From the NCBI GenBank assembly GCA_964601735.1, contig CAZROO010000004.1:1-64000 (forward strand): 64,000 nt of DNA. Direction: 5' to 3'. Numbering within the stretch: position 1 is the first letter of the stretch; the number at the start of each line of letters is the position of its first letter. Below the pieces are notes generated by a model. The model ran no database searches and was not told the DNA's origin. It saw only the letters and a list, made by a program, of their open reading frames with translations. Origin of the DNA: DATAJX01 sp964601735. Its GTDB lineage: Bacteria; Pseudomonadota; Alphaproteobacteria; UBA2136; UBA6156. Of this stretch, positions 8,028 through 17,094 are shown in pieces. The translations under genes were made by a program, and so were the position numbers.

Positions 8028-9485
8028 ATGGCGGCGGCAAAGCCCAATAAGGGGAAAGCCCGCAAAGTTAAAAAAACGCCTCAGAAGATTGAGGATATTC
8101 AGGCTCACATTCCGCCGGCGGATGATTTGCTGGGCGACGTGACGCCCACCGGCCTGACCGACAAGCTGTACCTGGAAGTACTCGACGCCATGAGCCGCGC
8201 GCCGCGCCAGGCGGCGGTGCTGCTGGCGCCGATGCACCCCGCCGACATTGCCAACCTGCTGGAGCGGCTGCCCCGCGACCGTCGTGCCGCCGTGCTTCCG
8301 CTATTGCCGGAAGACAAGGTTGGGAACGTGATTAGCGAGCTTGAGCCCGGCGTAAAGGAGCACGTTCTGCACCTGTTGCGGCCGGAGGAAGTGCGCGAGG
8401 CGCTGGAAGAACTGCCGAGCGACGATGCCGCCGATGTGGCGCGAACGGTGGAGGAAATCCAGCCCCGACTGGATGGCGAGACGCTGCTGGCCGACCATCA
8501 GCAAAAGCGCCTGATGCACTACGACCCCGACACCGCCGGGGGCCTGATGCAGCTGGAAGTGGTGACTGCGCACAAGGGCCAGACGGTGGAAGAGACGCTG
8601 CGCTATATCCGCGAAAATTCCGATGAGATTCCGATGCAGCCGGGGACAATTTTTGTGGTGAGCGGGCAGCACCGCAAGTTGCTTGGGACGGTGTCGATCA
8701 GCCGCCTGATTCAGGTGCCTTTGGAAGCCAAACTAAGCGATGTGATGCGCCCCGACCCGTTGAGCGTGAAGCCGACCCAGCCCAAGGCTGACGTGGTGAG
8801 CATGTTCGAGAAATACGACATGCACAACCTGGCGGTGGTGAATAAAAAGGGCCAACTGCTGGGGCGGATTGCGATTGACGACGTGCTGGACGTGGTGCTG
8901 GCGGACGCGGCGGACACGCAAGCGCGTTCGGTGGGTTTGGATGCCGAGGAAGACCTGTTTGCGCCGGTGTTGACGACGACCAAACACCGGTTGTGGTGGC
9001 TCATCATCAACCTTGGCACGGCGATTATGGCCGCCGCCGTGATTGCGCTATTCCAGGACAGTATTGCCAAGTTCACCCTGCTGGCGGTGCTGATGCCAAT
9101 TGTGGCGAGCATGGGCGGCAACGCGACGACGCAGACGCAGACCGTCATCATCCGCGGGATGGCGCTGGGGCAGGTGACCTCGCAAAACCGCGTAACGCTT
9201 CTGGTGCGTGAGATTTTGGCCAACATGAACGTGAGCATGGTGCTGGCGGCGATGTTGGGCATCGGCGTAAGTCTGCTGTACGGCCAGCCCAAGCTGGCGC
9301 TGGTGATTGCGCTGGCGACGATAGCCAACCACGTGATTGCCGCCGTTGGCGGGTGGGTTACGCCGTTGGTGCTTAAAAAGTTCGGCTACGATCCGGCCAT
9401 TGCCAGCACCGTTATCACCACCACGTTTACCGATGTGGGAGGGTTCTTTTCTTTCCTTGGCCTGGCTACTTGGCTGCTGCTTTAA
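8028..9485 (+). CDS. mgtE: MgtE-family magnesium transporter
   Basis: A 485-residue protein with the full MgtE layout: a cytoplasmic helical MgtE-N domain (about 55-155), two CBS domains (about 160-285), a plug helix and five membrane helices (about 320-485). The pore signature MGGNATTQTQT and the last-helix TTTFTDVGGFFSFLGLA carry the residues expected for Mg2+ passage. In MgtE the cytoplasmic domains sense Mg2+ and close the channel. The start codon follows the maeB stop almost directly, implying coupled expression. No Mg2+ riboswitch can be present, since there is no leader of its own. Confidence 0.94.
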   Translation: MAAAKPNKGKARKVKKTPQKIEDIQAHIPPADDLLGDVTPTGLTDKLYLEVLDAMSRAPRQAAVLLAPMHPADIANLLERLPRDRRAAVLPLLPEDKVGNVISELEPGVKEHVLHLLRPEEVREALEELPSDDAADVARTVEEIQPRLDGETLLADHQQKRLMHYDPDTAGGLMQLEVVTAHKGQTVEETLRYIRENSDEIPMQPGTIFVVSGQHRKLLGTVSISRLIQVPLEAKLSDVMRPDPLSVKPTQPKADVVSMFEKYDMHNLAVVNKKGQLLGRIAIDDVLDVVLADAADTQARSVGLDAEEDLFAPVLTTTKHRLWWLIINLGTAIMAAAVIALFQDSIAKFTLLAVLMPIVASMGGNATTQTQTVIIRGMALGQVTSQNRVTLLVREILANMNVSMVLAAMLGIGVSLLYGQPKLALVIALATIANHVIAAVGGWVTPLVLKKFGYDPAIASTVITTTFTDVGGFFSFLGLATWLLL

Positions 9486-9496
9486 TCGGCACTTTC

Positions 9497-9520
9497 AAGG
9501 GCAGATTTTCGCCCCTTTTT
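9497..9520 (+). terminator. Weak intrinsic terminator between mgtE and gyrA
   Basis: A six-base stem AAGGGC / GCCCTT (with one extra C) and an eight-base loop, ending in a T run. Confidence 0.5.
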
Positions 9521-9573
9521 AGGGTTTGTATGCTATATTTTGGAATCAAATTTTGAGGGAGAAATAGAGACCT

Positions 9574-12210
9574 ATGGCTACGCTGGAAAACCAACCGATT
9601 GTGCCCATCAGCATTGAAGACGAAATGCGCAAAAGCTATCTCGATTACGCCATGAGCGTGATTGTGAGCCGCGCGCTGCCCGACGTGCGTGACGGTCTCA
9701 AGCCGGTGCACCGGCGCATTCTGTTTGCCCAGACCGAAATGGGCAACGAATGGAACCGTCCGTACAAGAAATCGGCCCGTGTGGTCGGTGACGTGATTGG
9801 TAAATACCACCCGCACGGCGATACCGCTGTTTACGATGCACTGGTGCGTATGGCGCAGGACTTTTCCCTTCGGTTGCCGCTGGAAGACGGGCAGGGGAAC
9901 TTTGGGAGCATGGACGGCGATGCCCCGGCCGCCATGCGTTATACCGAAGTGCGCCTGAGCCGCGCCGGCAGCGCCATGCTGGCCGACCTGGACGAGGACA
10001 CCGTTGACTGGCGCCCGAACTACGACGGCCAGGAAAACGAGCCGGTGGTGCTGCCGACGCGCATTCCCAACTTGCTGATTAACGGCGCGGGCGGGATTGC
10101 GGTGGGGATGGCGACGAACATTCCCACCTATAACCTTGGGGAAGTGGTGGACGGCTGTTTGCACCTGATTGACAACCCGGATGCCGACATTGCGGCGCTC
10201 AACAACATTATTCTGGGGCCGGATTTCCCGACTGGCGGCAGCATTATGGGGCGTTCGGGCATTTTGAGCGGCCACGCCAGCGGGCGCGGCGGCATTGTGG
10301 TGCGCGGCAAAACCCATATTGAGGGTGAGGACACCAACAAGCCGGTCATCGTGATTGAGGAAGTGCCTTACCAGGTGAACAAGGCCCGGCTGGTGGAGCG
10401 TATTGCCGAACTGGTGAAGGACAAGGTGATTGAAGACATTGGCGACTTGCGCGATGAGTCTGACCGTCACGGCGTGCGTGTGGTGGTGGAACTAAAGCGC
10501 GGCGCCAATACCGATGTGGTGTTGAACCAGCTTTATAAGCATACTGATTTGCAAATCAGCTTCAGCTACAACATGGTGGTGCTGGATAAGGGCTTGCCGC
10601 GGTTGTACGGGATTGCCGATATTTTGCGTTGTTTCCTGGCCCACCGCGAGGAAGTGGTGACCCGCCGTACCCGTTACCGCCTGGGCAAGGCCCGTGACCG
10701 CGCGCACATTTTGGTGGGGCTTTCGGTGGCTGTGGCCAACCTGGACGAGGTGATTAAAATCATTCGTGGCGCCGCCGACCCGAGCATCGCCAAGGAGCAA
10801 CTGATGGGCCGCCGCTGGCCTGCCGATAGCGTGAAGCCGCTGCTGGAACTGCTGGGCGAAACGCTTGACGCCACCAGCTACCAGTTGAGCGATGTGCAAG
10901 CGCAGGCCATTCTGGATTTGCGCCTGCACCGCCTGACCGGCCTGGAACGCGACAAGATTAACGACGAAACGCAGGAAATCTCCCAGACCATCAGCTACCT
11001 GCTGGGGATTTTGGGCAATCGCGCCACGCTGCTGGGGGTTATCAAAGACGAACTGAACGAGGTGAAGGAGCAATTTGCCACCCCGCGCAAGACCGTGATT
11101 ATGGAGAGCGCGGCGGATGTGAACCTGGAAGACCTCATCCAGCCGGAAGACGTGGTGGTGACCATCAGCTCGGATGGTTATGCCAAGCGCGTGCCTCTGG
11201 CGGCCTTCCGCGCCCAGCGCCGCGGCGGCAAGGGCCGTGCCGGTGCCAACCTGCGCGAAAACGAGCAAATGGCCACGCTATTTGTGTGTAACACGCACGA
11301 CCCGGTACTGTTCTTTACCAGCAAGGGCAATGTGTTCCGCATCAAGGCCTATGAGCTGCCCGCTGCCAGCACACAAACGCGCGGCAAGGCGCTGGTGAAT
11401 ATTTTGTCTCTCGACAAAGAGGAAAGCGTTGCCGCGGTGGTACCGGTGCCGCGCGACGAAAGCACGCACGCCAGCCACTTTTTGGTGTTTGCGACCGAAA
11501 AGGGCATGGTGCGCAAAACGCCGCTTACCGCCTACGCCAACGTGCGCGCCAACGGCATTTACGGCATGGGCCTGAACGACGGCGACCGCTTGCTGGCCGT
11601 GCACCTGCTGCCGCGCCTTGAAACCGAACGGGGTGAAGCGAGTGTGCTCATCTCCTCCAAAAACGGGCAGGCGGTGCGCTTCAGCGCGGCGGAAGATGAA
11701 ATCCGCCCCATCGCCAGCCGTACCAGCATTGGCGTGCGCGGCATGTCCCTCCGTAACGGTGACAGCGCCATGGCCATGCATGTGATGGTGAAGAGCGCCG
11801 TGAGCCATGTGCTGACCGTGACCGAAAACGGCTACGGCAAGCTGAGCGTGGCCGACGATTACCCGGAAAAAGGGCGTGGCACGATGGGGGTGATTTCCAT
11901 CCAGACCACCGACCGGAATGGGCAAGTGGTGGCGGCGATTCCCGTGCATACCGACGACCAGGTGATGATTGCCACCGCCGACGGCCAGATGATTCGCATG
12001 AAGGTGAAGGACATTTCGGTGATGGGCCGCAACACGCAGGGCGTGCGGTTGTTCAGTACCGACGGCGCCAAGGTGAAGCTGGTGACCCGCCTGGCCACCA
12101 ACGTGCTGGGTAGCGAGGATGAATCGGCTTCTGCCGATGAAAGCCCGGCCACCGAGATTGCCGCGATGGCCGAGGAAACCGCCGCCAATGAAGAAAAGAC
12201 AATCAATTAA
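9574..12210 (+). CDS. gyrA: DNA gyrase subunit A
   Basis: An 878-residue type II topoisomerase A subunit. The catalytic tyrosine is Y123 in AAMRYTE. The quinolone-resistance region reads HPHGDTAVYDALVRMAQ, with T84 where E. coli has S83 and D88 kept as in E. coli D87. The C-terminal beta-pinwheel opens with a GyrA box (QRRGGKG, about residues 548-554), which separates GyrA from ParC, and the protein ends in an acidic tail. GyrA cuts and rejoins DNA with GyrB to introduce negative supercoils. Thr at the Ser83 position is natural in some bacteria and does not alone show resistance. The next genes (cyclophilin-like, queA, tgt) form a common alphaproteobacterial neighbourhood, though coaD, often present here, is missing. 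Confidence 0.98.
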   Translation: MATLENQPIVPISIEDEMRKSYLDYAMSVIVSRALPDVRDGLKPVHRRILFAQTEMGNEWNRPYKKSARVVGDVIGKYHPHGDTAVYDALVRMAQDFSLRLPLEDGQGNFGSMDGDAPAAMRYTEVRLSRAGSAMLADLDEDTVDWRPNYDGQENEPVVLPTRIPNLLINGAGGIAVGMATNIPTYNLGEVVDGCLHLIDNPDADIAALNNIILGPDFPTGGSIMGRSGILSGHASGRGGIVVRGKTHIEGEDTNKPVIVIEEVPYQVNKARLVERIAELVKDKVIEDIGDLRDESDRHGVRVVVELKRGANTDVVLNQLYKHTDLQISFSYNMVVLDKGLPRLYGIADILRCFLAHREEVVTRRTRYRLGKARDRAHILVGLSVAVANLDEVIKIIRGAADPSIAKEQLMGRRWPADSVKPLLELLGETLDATSYQLSDVQAQAILDLRLHRLTGLERDKINDETQEISQTISYLLGILGNRATLLGVIKDELNEVKEQFATPRKTVIMESAADVNLEDLIQPEDVVVTISSDGYAKRVPLAAFRAQRRGGKGRAGANLRENEQMATLFVCNTHDPVLFFTSKGNVFRIKAYELPAASTQTRGKALVNILSLDKEESVAAVVPVPRDESTHASHFLVFATEKGMVRKTPLTAYANVRANGIYGMGLNDGDRLLAVHLLPRLETERGEASVLISSKNGQAVRFSAAEDEIRPIASRTSIGVRGMSLRNGDSAMAMHVMVKSAVSHVLTVTENGYGKLSVADDYPEKGRGTMGVISIQTTDRNGQVVAAIPVHTDDQVMIATADGQMIRMKVKDISVMGRNTQGVRLFSTDGAKVKLVTRLATNVLGSEDESASADESPATEIAAMAEETAANEEKTIN

Positions 12211-12288
12211 ACCGGCCATGAAAACCGTGGCGTGGGCAACCACGCCACTTGGCCCATTGTGGGGTGAGGGCACTGGCAAGGGTGTGTT

Positions 12289-12867
12289 GTGAAAAAAAGC
12301 ATTCTGGCTTTAGGTTTGATACTGGCGGGGTGTTCTTCGCCCATGAACTGGCGCCCGGCGGATATCGACATTCATCCGGCCACGGCACACTCGCGCTATG
12401 TGGTGTTCGCGTTCCGGCAGGGTGATGTGACGGTTGAGTTGAACGACAACAATCCGGCGACGCGGCATTTACTCGAGGCTGCGACGCAGGGCTACTATAA
12501 CGGCTCGTTTGTTTATGACAGACGACCGAACTATTTCATCCGCTTTGGCGAGGCCTACTGGCAGGGCCGTGAGCCCAGCCCGCGCTGGCTGATTGAGGCG
12601 ACCAACGCCCGCCGCGCAGACAGTTTGGGGCATGGGCAGGTGGCGTTGCCGATTCTGGCCCGTGTGGATGCGACGCATATGATTGTCGGCCCGCAGTTGC
12701 TGCTGGTGACGACTTACAACATCAACCAGGGCGACATGCCCGGCGACTTGCTGCCGGTGGGCACGGTGGTGCGCGGCGAGGATGTGCTCAAAACCGTGGT
12801 GAAGGGTGATAAGGTTATCAGCGCGGTTGAAGGCGTGCGGGTTGCAAAAGACCCGCAACCCCGTTAA
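12289..12867 (+). CDS. Degenerate cyclophilin-like lipoprotein
   Basis: A 192-residue predicted lipoprotein (LILAGC, C15), starting at GTG. Its mature part follows the cyclophilin fold order: strand VTVELND, the helix NPATRHLLEAATQGYYNGS, and late LLLVTTYN and GTVVRGEDVLKTV segments that match FIVTT and FGxVxxGxDVV of true cyclophilins. The catalytic FHRVI motif is replaced by FVYDRR, and the active-site Q and F residues are not evident, so it is probably not an active prolyl isomerase. Its place between gyrA and queA is where alphaproteobacteria usually keep a cyclophilin gene, which supports descent from that gene. A canonical cyclophilin lies at 49431-50018. Confidence 0.72.
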   Translation: MKKSILALGLILAGCSSPMNWRPADIDIHPATAHSRYVVFAFRQGDVTVELNDNNPATRHLLEAATQGYYNGSFVYDRRPNYFIRFGEAYWQGREPSPRWLIEATNARRADSLGHGQVALPILARVDATHMIVGPQLLLVTTYNINQGDMPGDLLPVGTVVRGEDVLKTVVKGDKVISAVEGVRVAKDPQPR

Positions 12868-12876
12868 GGGCGGGGC

Positions 12877-13932
12877 GTGAGCTTTAAATTGAGCGATTTT
12901 GATTATCATCTGCCGCAAGAGCGTATCGCCCATGTGGCGGCGGAGCCGCGCGACAGCGCCCGCTTGCTGCGCTGGCCGGAAAACCGGATTGATGCTGTTG
13001 CGGACCTACCGGATTTCTTTAACCCCGGCGACTTGCTGGTGGTGAACACCAGCAAGGTGATTCCCGCGCGATTGTACGGCGTGCGCAAAGCGCGGTTGAG
13101 CGGCAATGACGTTGAGGTGGAAATTCTGCTGCATCAATCACAAAGTGCAGACCTGAAAAAATGGACGGCCTTTGCCCGCCCCGGACGACGCTTAAAAGAT
13201 GGTGATGAGATTGTTTTTGCCGGTGGTGCGACGGCGGCAATTGAGAACAAGAATGATGATGGCCAGGTGATAATTGCGTTGAATGTTCCCGGGCAAGTAT
13301 CTGATTGGCTGGAAAAGAATGGCCATACACCGCTGCCGCCGTACATCCATGCCGAGGACAACGCCGAGGTGCGCGCGCGTTACCAGACCGTGTACGCCGA
13401 TGCACATAAGCCCGGCAGTGTGGCGGCGCCGACGGCAGGGTTGCACTTTACGCCCGCGTTGCTGGAAAAACTAAAAGCCAAAGGCGTGAACATTGCGCAC
13501 GTGACGCTGCATGTGGGGGCGGGGACATTCCTCAACCCGACGGATGAGCAGATTGCGAACCGGAAACTTCACCCGGAGTTTGCCCACCTGCCGCCGGAAA
13601 CTGCGCAGGCGATTGCCGATACCAAGCGGGCAGGGAGCCAGGTGATTGCCGTGGGTACCACGGCCACCCGCACGCTGGAAAGCTGGGCGCTGGCGGGCAG
13701 CCCGGCCAGCGGCTTTGCGGCGGCAACCACGTTGTTCATCCAACCCGGCTTCCGGTTTCAGGTGGTCGATAAACTGATGACCAATTTCCACCTGCCGCAA
13801 AGCAGCTTGCTGATGCTGGTGGCGGCGTTTGTGGGGCCAACATGGAAAGACCTGTACCGTACCGCGATTGAGAATAGCTTGCGTTTCTACAGTTTTGGCG
13901 ATAGCAGCCTGCTCACCAAACATGACGCTTAA
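12877..13932 (+). CDS. queA: S-adenosylmethionine:tRNA ribosyltransferase-isomerase
   Basis: QueA moves the ribosyl part of S-adenosylmethionine onto preQ1 in tRNA to make epoxyqueuosine. The 351-residue protein has the expected N-terminus (FDYHLPQERIAHVAAEPRD), the VVNTSKVIPARL block, the SVAAPTAGLHFT signature, HVTLHVGAGTF and the C-terminal TNFHLPQSSLLMLV. The start is GTG (MSFKLSDFDY). The last 11 bases overlap tgt, so the two queuosine enzymes are translationally coupled. Confidence 0.97.
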   Translation: MSFKLSDFDYHLPQERIAHVAAEPRDSARLLRWPENRIDAVADLPDFFNPGDLLVVNTSKVIPARLYGVRKARLSGNDVEVEILLHQSQSADLKKWTAFARPGRRLKDGDEIVFAGGATAAIENKNDDGQVIIALNVPGQVSDWLEKNGHTPLPPYIHAEDNAEVRARYQTVYADAHKPGSVAAPTAGLHFTPALLEKLKAKGVNIAHVTLHVGAGTFLNPTDEQIANRKLHPEFAHLPPETAQAIADTKRAGSQVIAVGTTATRTLESWALAGSPASGFAAATTLFIQPGFRFQVVDKLMTNFHLPQSSLLMLVAAFVGPTWKDLYRTAIENSLRFYSFGDSSLLTKHDA

Positions 13933-15028
13933 ATTCGACCTGATAAAAACCTCTGGTAAAGCCCGCCGCGGGCGTTTGCACACGGCGCATGGCGTTATCG
14001 AAACGCCGATTTTCATGCCGGTGGGCACGGTGGGAAGTGTCAAGGCCATCCGGCCCGATTTGCTCAAATCCGAACTCAATGCCCAAATTATTCTCGGCAA
14101 TACATTCCATCTCTACCTGCGGCCAGGGCACAAGCAGGTGGAGCAGCTTGGCGGCCTGCACAAATTCATGAACTGGGCGGGGCCGATCCTCACCGATTCC
14201 GGCGGGTTCCAGGTTTTTTCGCTGAGCAAGCTGCGCAAGATGAGTGAAGATGGCGTGACGTTCAAAAGCCCGATTGATGGGAGCGAACATCATTTGACGC
14301 CCGAGCTTTCGACGCAGATTCAGCATGTGCTTGATGCCGACATCACAATGGCATTTGACGAATGCTGTGAAGCCCCGGCCACCGAGCAGCGCGTGGCCGA
14401 AAGCATGCGGTTGAGCATGCGCTGGGCCCAACGCAGCCGTGAGGCGTTTGTTCAACGTGAAGGCTACGGCCAGTTCGGCATCCAGCAGGGTGGGCTGTAC
14501 CCTCACTTGCGCAAGGAATCGACGGAAGAGCTTTTGAAGATCGGCTTTGAGGGTTACGCCATCGGCGGCCTGGCGGTGGGCGAAACCAGCGAGGAACTGC
14601 ATAAGGCCATTCCGGTGTGCGCCGACCTGCTGCCCACCGATAAACCGCGCTACCTAATGGGTGTGGGGTATCCGTCCGACCTCATCAAGGCAGTGCTCGC
14701 GGGCGTGGATATGTTCGACTGCGTACTGCCCACCCGCAATGCGCGCAACGGTATGGTATTTTATAGTGGCGGCAGCCTTAAAATCGGTAATGCCGAGCAT
14801 AAGCTGGCCGATGTGCCGCTCGACCCTGAATGTACCTGCCACACCTGCCGACATTACTCACGTGCTTACCTGCACCACCTGCACCGCGAGGATGAAATCC
14901 TCGGCCACATGCTGCTTACGCATCATAACCTGCATTTCTATCTCAGCCTGATGCAGACGCTACGCGATGCGATAGAAAACGACACGCTTGAAAGCGTGTC
15001 GAACGAGCTGCTCAAACGCGTCCGTTAA
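13922..15028 (+). CDS. tgt: Queuine/preQ1 tRNA-ribosyltransferase
   Basis: Tgt exchanges guanine 34 of GUN-anticodon tRNAs for preQ1. The 368-residue protein starts at the ATG overlapping the queA stop. The in-frame extension further upstream lies wholly inside queA and is not needed. D92 in TDSGGFQVFSL is the general acid/base, D266 in MFDCVLPTR is the nucleophile, and the zinc site is C304-x-C306-x2-C309 plus a downstream His in the helical tail. The tRNA-Asn gene at 36880, with anticodon GTT, is one of its expected substrates. Confidence 0.97.
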   Translation: MTLKFDLIKTSGKARRGRLHTAHGVIETPIFMPVGTVGSVKAIRPDLLKSELNAQIILGNTFHLYLRPGHKQVEQLGGLHKFMNWAGPILTDSGGFQVFSLSKLRKMSEDGVTFKSPIDGSEHHLTPELSTQIQHVLDADITMAFDECCEAPATEQRVAESMRLSMRWAQRSREAFVQREGYGQFGIQQGGLYPHLRKESTEELLKIGFEGYAIGGLAVGETSEELHKAIPVCADLLPTDKPRYLMGVGYPSDLIKAVLAGVDMFDCVLPTRNARNGMVFYSGGSLKIGNAEHKLADVPLDPECTCHTCRHYSRAYLHHLHREDEILGHMLLTHHNLHFYLSLMQTLRDAIENDTLESVSNELLKRVR

Positions 15029-15457
15029 CTACTGGCCGCTGTCCTCACTGGTGCCGGCCTTGGCATGGGCGGCGCGATTCAACCTGTGGATTTCCGGATT
15101 CTCAAATACCGGCGTTAACCTGTTGGTGTCGGGGTCGAGCACGTAACGCCCGTTCTGCTGCAAGTTTTTTTGATACCATGCCCGAGTGTGCTGGCCCGCG
15201 GCTTCACCGTAGGTTTCGGTCGAGGTTGTGGTTACGCCGGGTTGCATATCGGCCGGGGCGTTCACGTCGGTTACCGTGGCGGGTGCCGGGTTTTTGGTGG
15301 CCCAGCTTCGCTCCACGCTGGTATTCGACACATTACCGTAATCGTCGGTGCTGGTGCTGGTCGATTTTTCGTAACCGTATTGGTAATCTTCGGCATAAGC
15401 GCCGGTCACAGGCAGGGCGGCCAGCAAGGCCAGGACACTCAAAGCTTTCATGGTCAT
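15029..15457 (-). CDS. Small secreted protein, unknown
   Basis: A 142-residue protein with a Sec signal peptide (MTMKALSVLALLAALPVTGAYA), cut before EDYQYG. The mature part is rich in Thr, Ser, Asn and Tyr, has no cysteines and is probably extended or disordered. I do not recognise it. The start at 15457 is chosen because GGAG lies about eight bases upstream; an in-frame ATG 27 bases earlier lacks one. It converges on tgt with no space between the stop codons. Confidence 0.78.
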   Translation of the reverse strand: MTMKALSVLALLAALPVTGAYAEDYQYGYEKSTSTSTDDYGNVSNTSVERSWATKNPAPATVTDVNAPADMQPGVTTTSTETYGEAAGQHTRAWYQKNLQQNGRYVLDPDTNRLTPVFENPEIHRLNRAAHAKAGTSEDSGQ

Positions 15458-15552
15458 GTCTTCAGCTCCTTTATTAAGAGCCATTTTAACAGAATCATGC
15501 CAAAATTCTGTAAGAACCTTGGTGAGTTAAGCGGGGCGGAGGAAAGGCTTGA

Positions 15553-15627
15553 TGGTGGGCCGCGTAAGGATCGAACTTACGACCAATTGATTAAGAGTCA
15601 ACTGCTCTACCGCTGAGCTAGCGGCCC
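15553..15627 (-). tRNA. tRNA-Lys (anticodon CTT)
   Basis: A 75-nt cloverleaf with acceptor GGGCCGC / GCGGCCC, discriminator A and encoded CCA. The anticodon loop reads CTCTTAA. It lies about 165 bases downstream of tRNA-Lys(TTT) on the same strand. Confidence 0.97.
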
Positions 15628-15723
15628 ACGCATTGCCAGATAGTGATTATTTGGGGATTCGTCAAGTCTACTTTTGTGCCTTTGGCCCAATACCGCGCAC
15701 AGCTTTGCTGTTCCGCGGTCCCG

Positions 15724-15770
15724 CTTATGAAATTCGCCTTTGGCGAATACCGCTCACGTGTCCAAAGTCG
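15724..15770. repeat. Dispersed palindromic element, copy 2
   Basis: Matches 2363-2409 at 39 of 47 bases. The hairpin here is a perfect ATTCGCC / GGCGAAT around TTT. Several differences between the copies fall in the loop and the flanking bases, so the stem is conserved. It sits between the two tRNA-Lys genes. Confidence 0.6.
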
Positions 15771-15792
15771 CCTGCGGCGGGTATTTATGAAT

Positions 15793-15867
15793 TGGTAGGC
15801 CGTCGCAGGATCGAACTGCGGACACTCTGGTTAAAAGCCAGATGCTCTACCACTGAGCTAACGGCCC
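15793..15867 (-). tRNA. tRNA-Lys (anticodon TTT)
   Basis: A 75-nt cloverleaf with acceptor GGGCCGT / ACGGCCT (G-U at the first pair), encoded CCA and anticodon loop CTTTTAA. The phage-like cassette begins about 60 bases from its 5' end. Confidence 0.96.
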
Positions 15868-15930
15868 ACCGCGCGCTAAATAGGGGTTTTTACCTTGCCG
15901 CGTCAAGTCAAAACGCCCCCCAGTGCATTA

Positions 15931-17085
15931 TTAGGCCGTCAGTAATTTAAGCTCGGCGTCGGGCAGTTTGCGGGGAAAGTATGCCGCTTTCCGCACCCAG
16001 CCATTGGCAAAAGCCGACCCATCGTTGCCCAGACGCAGCGTGCTCAGTCCACCAGGTACCGCACCACTGGCGGCGGTGCTGACGGTCCCGCCATTGGCGC
16101 AGGCGTTAAAAGCACCGTTTTTATAGCCAACAGCCAACTTGTAAACCGTATTAGCCGCCGGGCTCGAAAGCACCCCGGCCTCCATCACCGTGCTCCCGGA
16201 AGAATCTACCGTTACCCTCAACTGTCCGCCGCTTTGCCCCAGCAACAAGCGGTTAGAGGCGCTACCGTCATCCAGTTGAATCAACGGTTGGTTGATGCTG
16301 CCATTCACGCCCTCAAAAATTCCTTCCACCAGCAGCGTGCCCTCGGTGGGATTGAATCCGATGACTGCCAGGTTCCCCAGCGTCACTACATCAGCACTCC
16401 GGCTCATGGGGTCCACGCCGGTGGCAATCAGGCTGGTGGCCACGCCGGTTTGTTCGGCCTGGATGCCCCACGCCACATTCTCACCTACCACGGGCGCACC
16501 GTGGAAAACCAGAATGCTCGAACTCGTCCCCGTCGCCAGCGTCGCGGTCAACTGGGCGCGATACCAGCCATTATCCACGGCCTGTACGCTGCAGCTGGTG
16601 ACGCCGGCCGAGGCGCTGATCACCGAGCCATCCTGACAGCTGAAAGTCAGCAAGGCGGGGTCGCTGCCGCCGCCAAACACGGTATTGTCGCTGCCGAACA
16701 GCACGGTGCCGTCGCCGCTCACATATTTGAAATAACCGCTGAAGGTGAGGGGTGCGCCATTGGTCAACCCCGCCAGGCTGCGGTACACGCCGCTATACCA
16801 CAGCGCATCCATGACAATCGAAAACGCAGCGCCGCCATCCGGCACGGCTGCCGCATGCAGCACCGCGTTGCCGTTCAAGTTCCATTGGCTCAAATCGTTA
16901 CTGTAAGTGGCCTGGTTCACCGTCGCTGCTTCAATCAGTAAACCATCGGCCGAAATGCTGGGCGTGCCACCGCTCACAAATCCCACCGGCAAGCCTTGTC
17001 GGAAGTCCACCTGCCACAGAGGGCAGGGGCTCACGCCACCCGTTACCGATATGGCAGGCGGCGAGGCTATCGTTCGCACCGTCAT
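15931..17085 (-). CDS. Phage tail/spike-like protein with lectin-type fold
   Basis: A 384-residue protein rich in Gly, Ser, Ala and Val with few charges, as in phage fibre and head-spike proteins. The middle follows a pattern often seen in phage spike and carbohydrate-binding domains: NQATYSNDLSQW, PDGGAAFSI, LTFSGYFKYV, a GWYRAQLT strand, WGIQAEQTGVATSLI. The C-terminal half looks like a concanavalin A-like sheet, ending KAAYFPRKLPDAELKLLTA. The family binds sugars or forms virion surface structures, but its role here is unknown. No other phage head, tail or integrase genes are present, so this may be a remnant or a stand-alone cargo gene. It lies just after a smaller gene sharing the MTVRT start. 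Confidence 0.68.
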   Translation of the reverse strand: MTVRTIASPPAISVTGGVSPCPLWQVDFRQGLPVGFVSGGTPSISADGLLIEAATVNQATYSNDLSQWNLNGNAVLHAAAVPDGGAAFSIVMDALWYSGVYRSLAGLTNGAPLTFSGYFKYVSGDGTVLFGSDNTVFGGGSDPALLTFSCQDGSVISASAGVTSCSVQAVDNGWYRAQLTATLATGTSSSILVFHGAPVVGENVAWGIQAEQTGVATSLIATGVDPMSRSADVVTLGNLAVIGFNPTEGTLLVEGIFEGVNGSINQPLIQLDDGSASNRLLLGQSGGQLRVTVDSSGSTVMEAGVLSSPAANTVYKLAVGYKNGAFNACANGGTVSTAASGAVPGGLSTLRLGNDGSAFANGWVRKAAYFPRKLPDAELKLLTA

Positions 17086-17094
17086 CGCTGTCTC

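Noticed and set aside
9466..10470. Long minus-strand open frame opposite gyrA
   Set aside because: It is a shadow of the gyrA frame, caused by high G+C. Its composition (many His, Arg and Gln) is typical of antisense frames and there is no ribosome-binding site.
9574..12210. ParC instead of GyrA
   Set aside because: The intact QRRGGKG GyrA box, the full pinwheel and acidic tail support GyrA.
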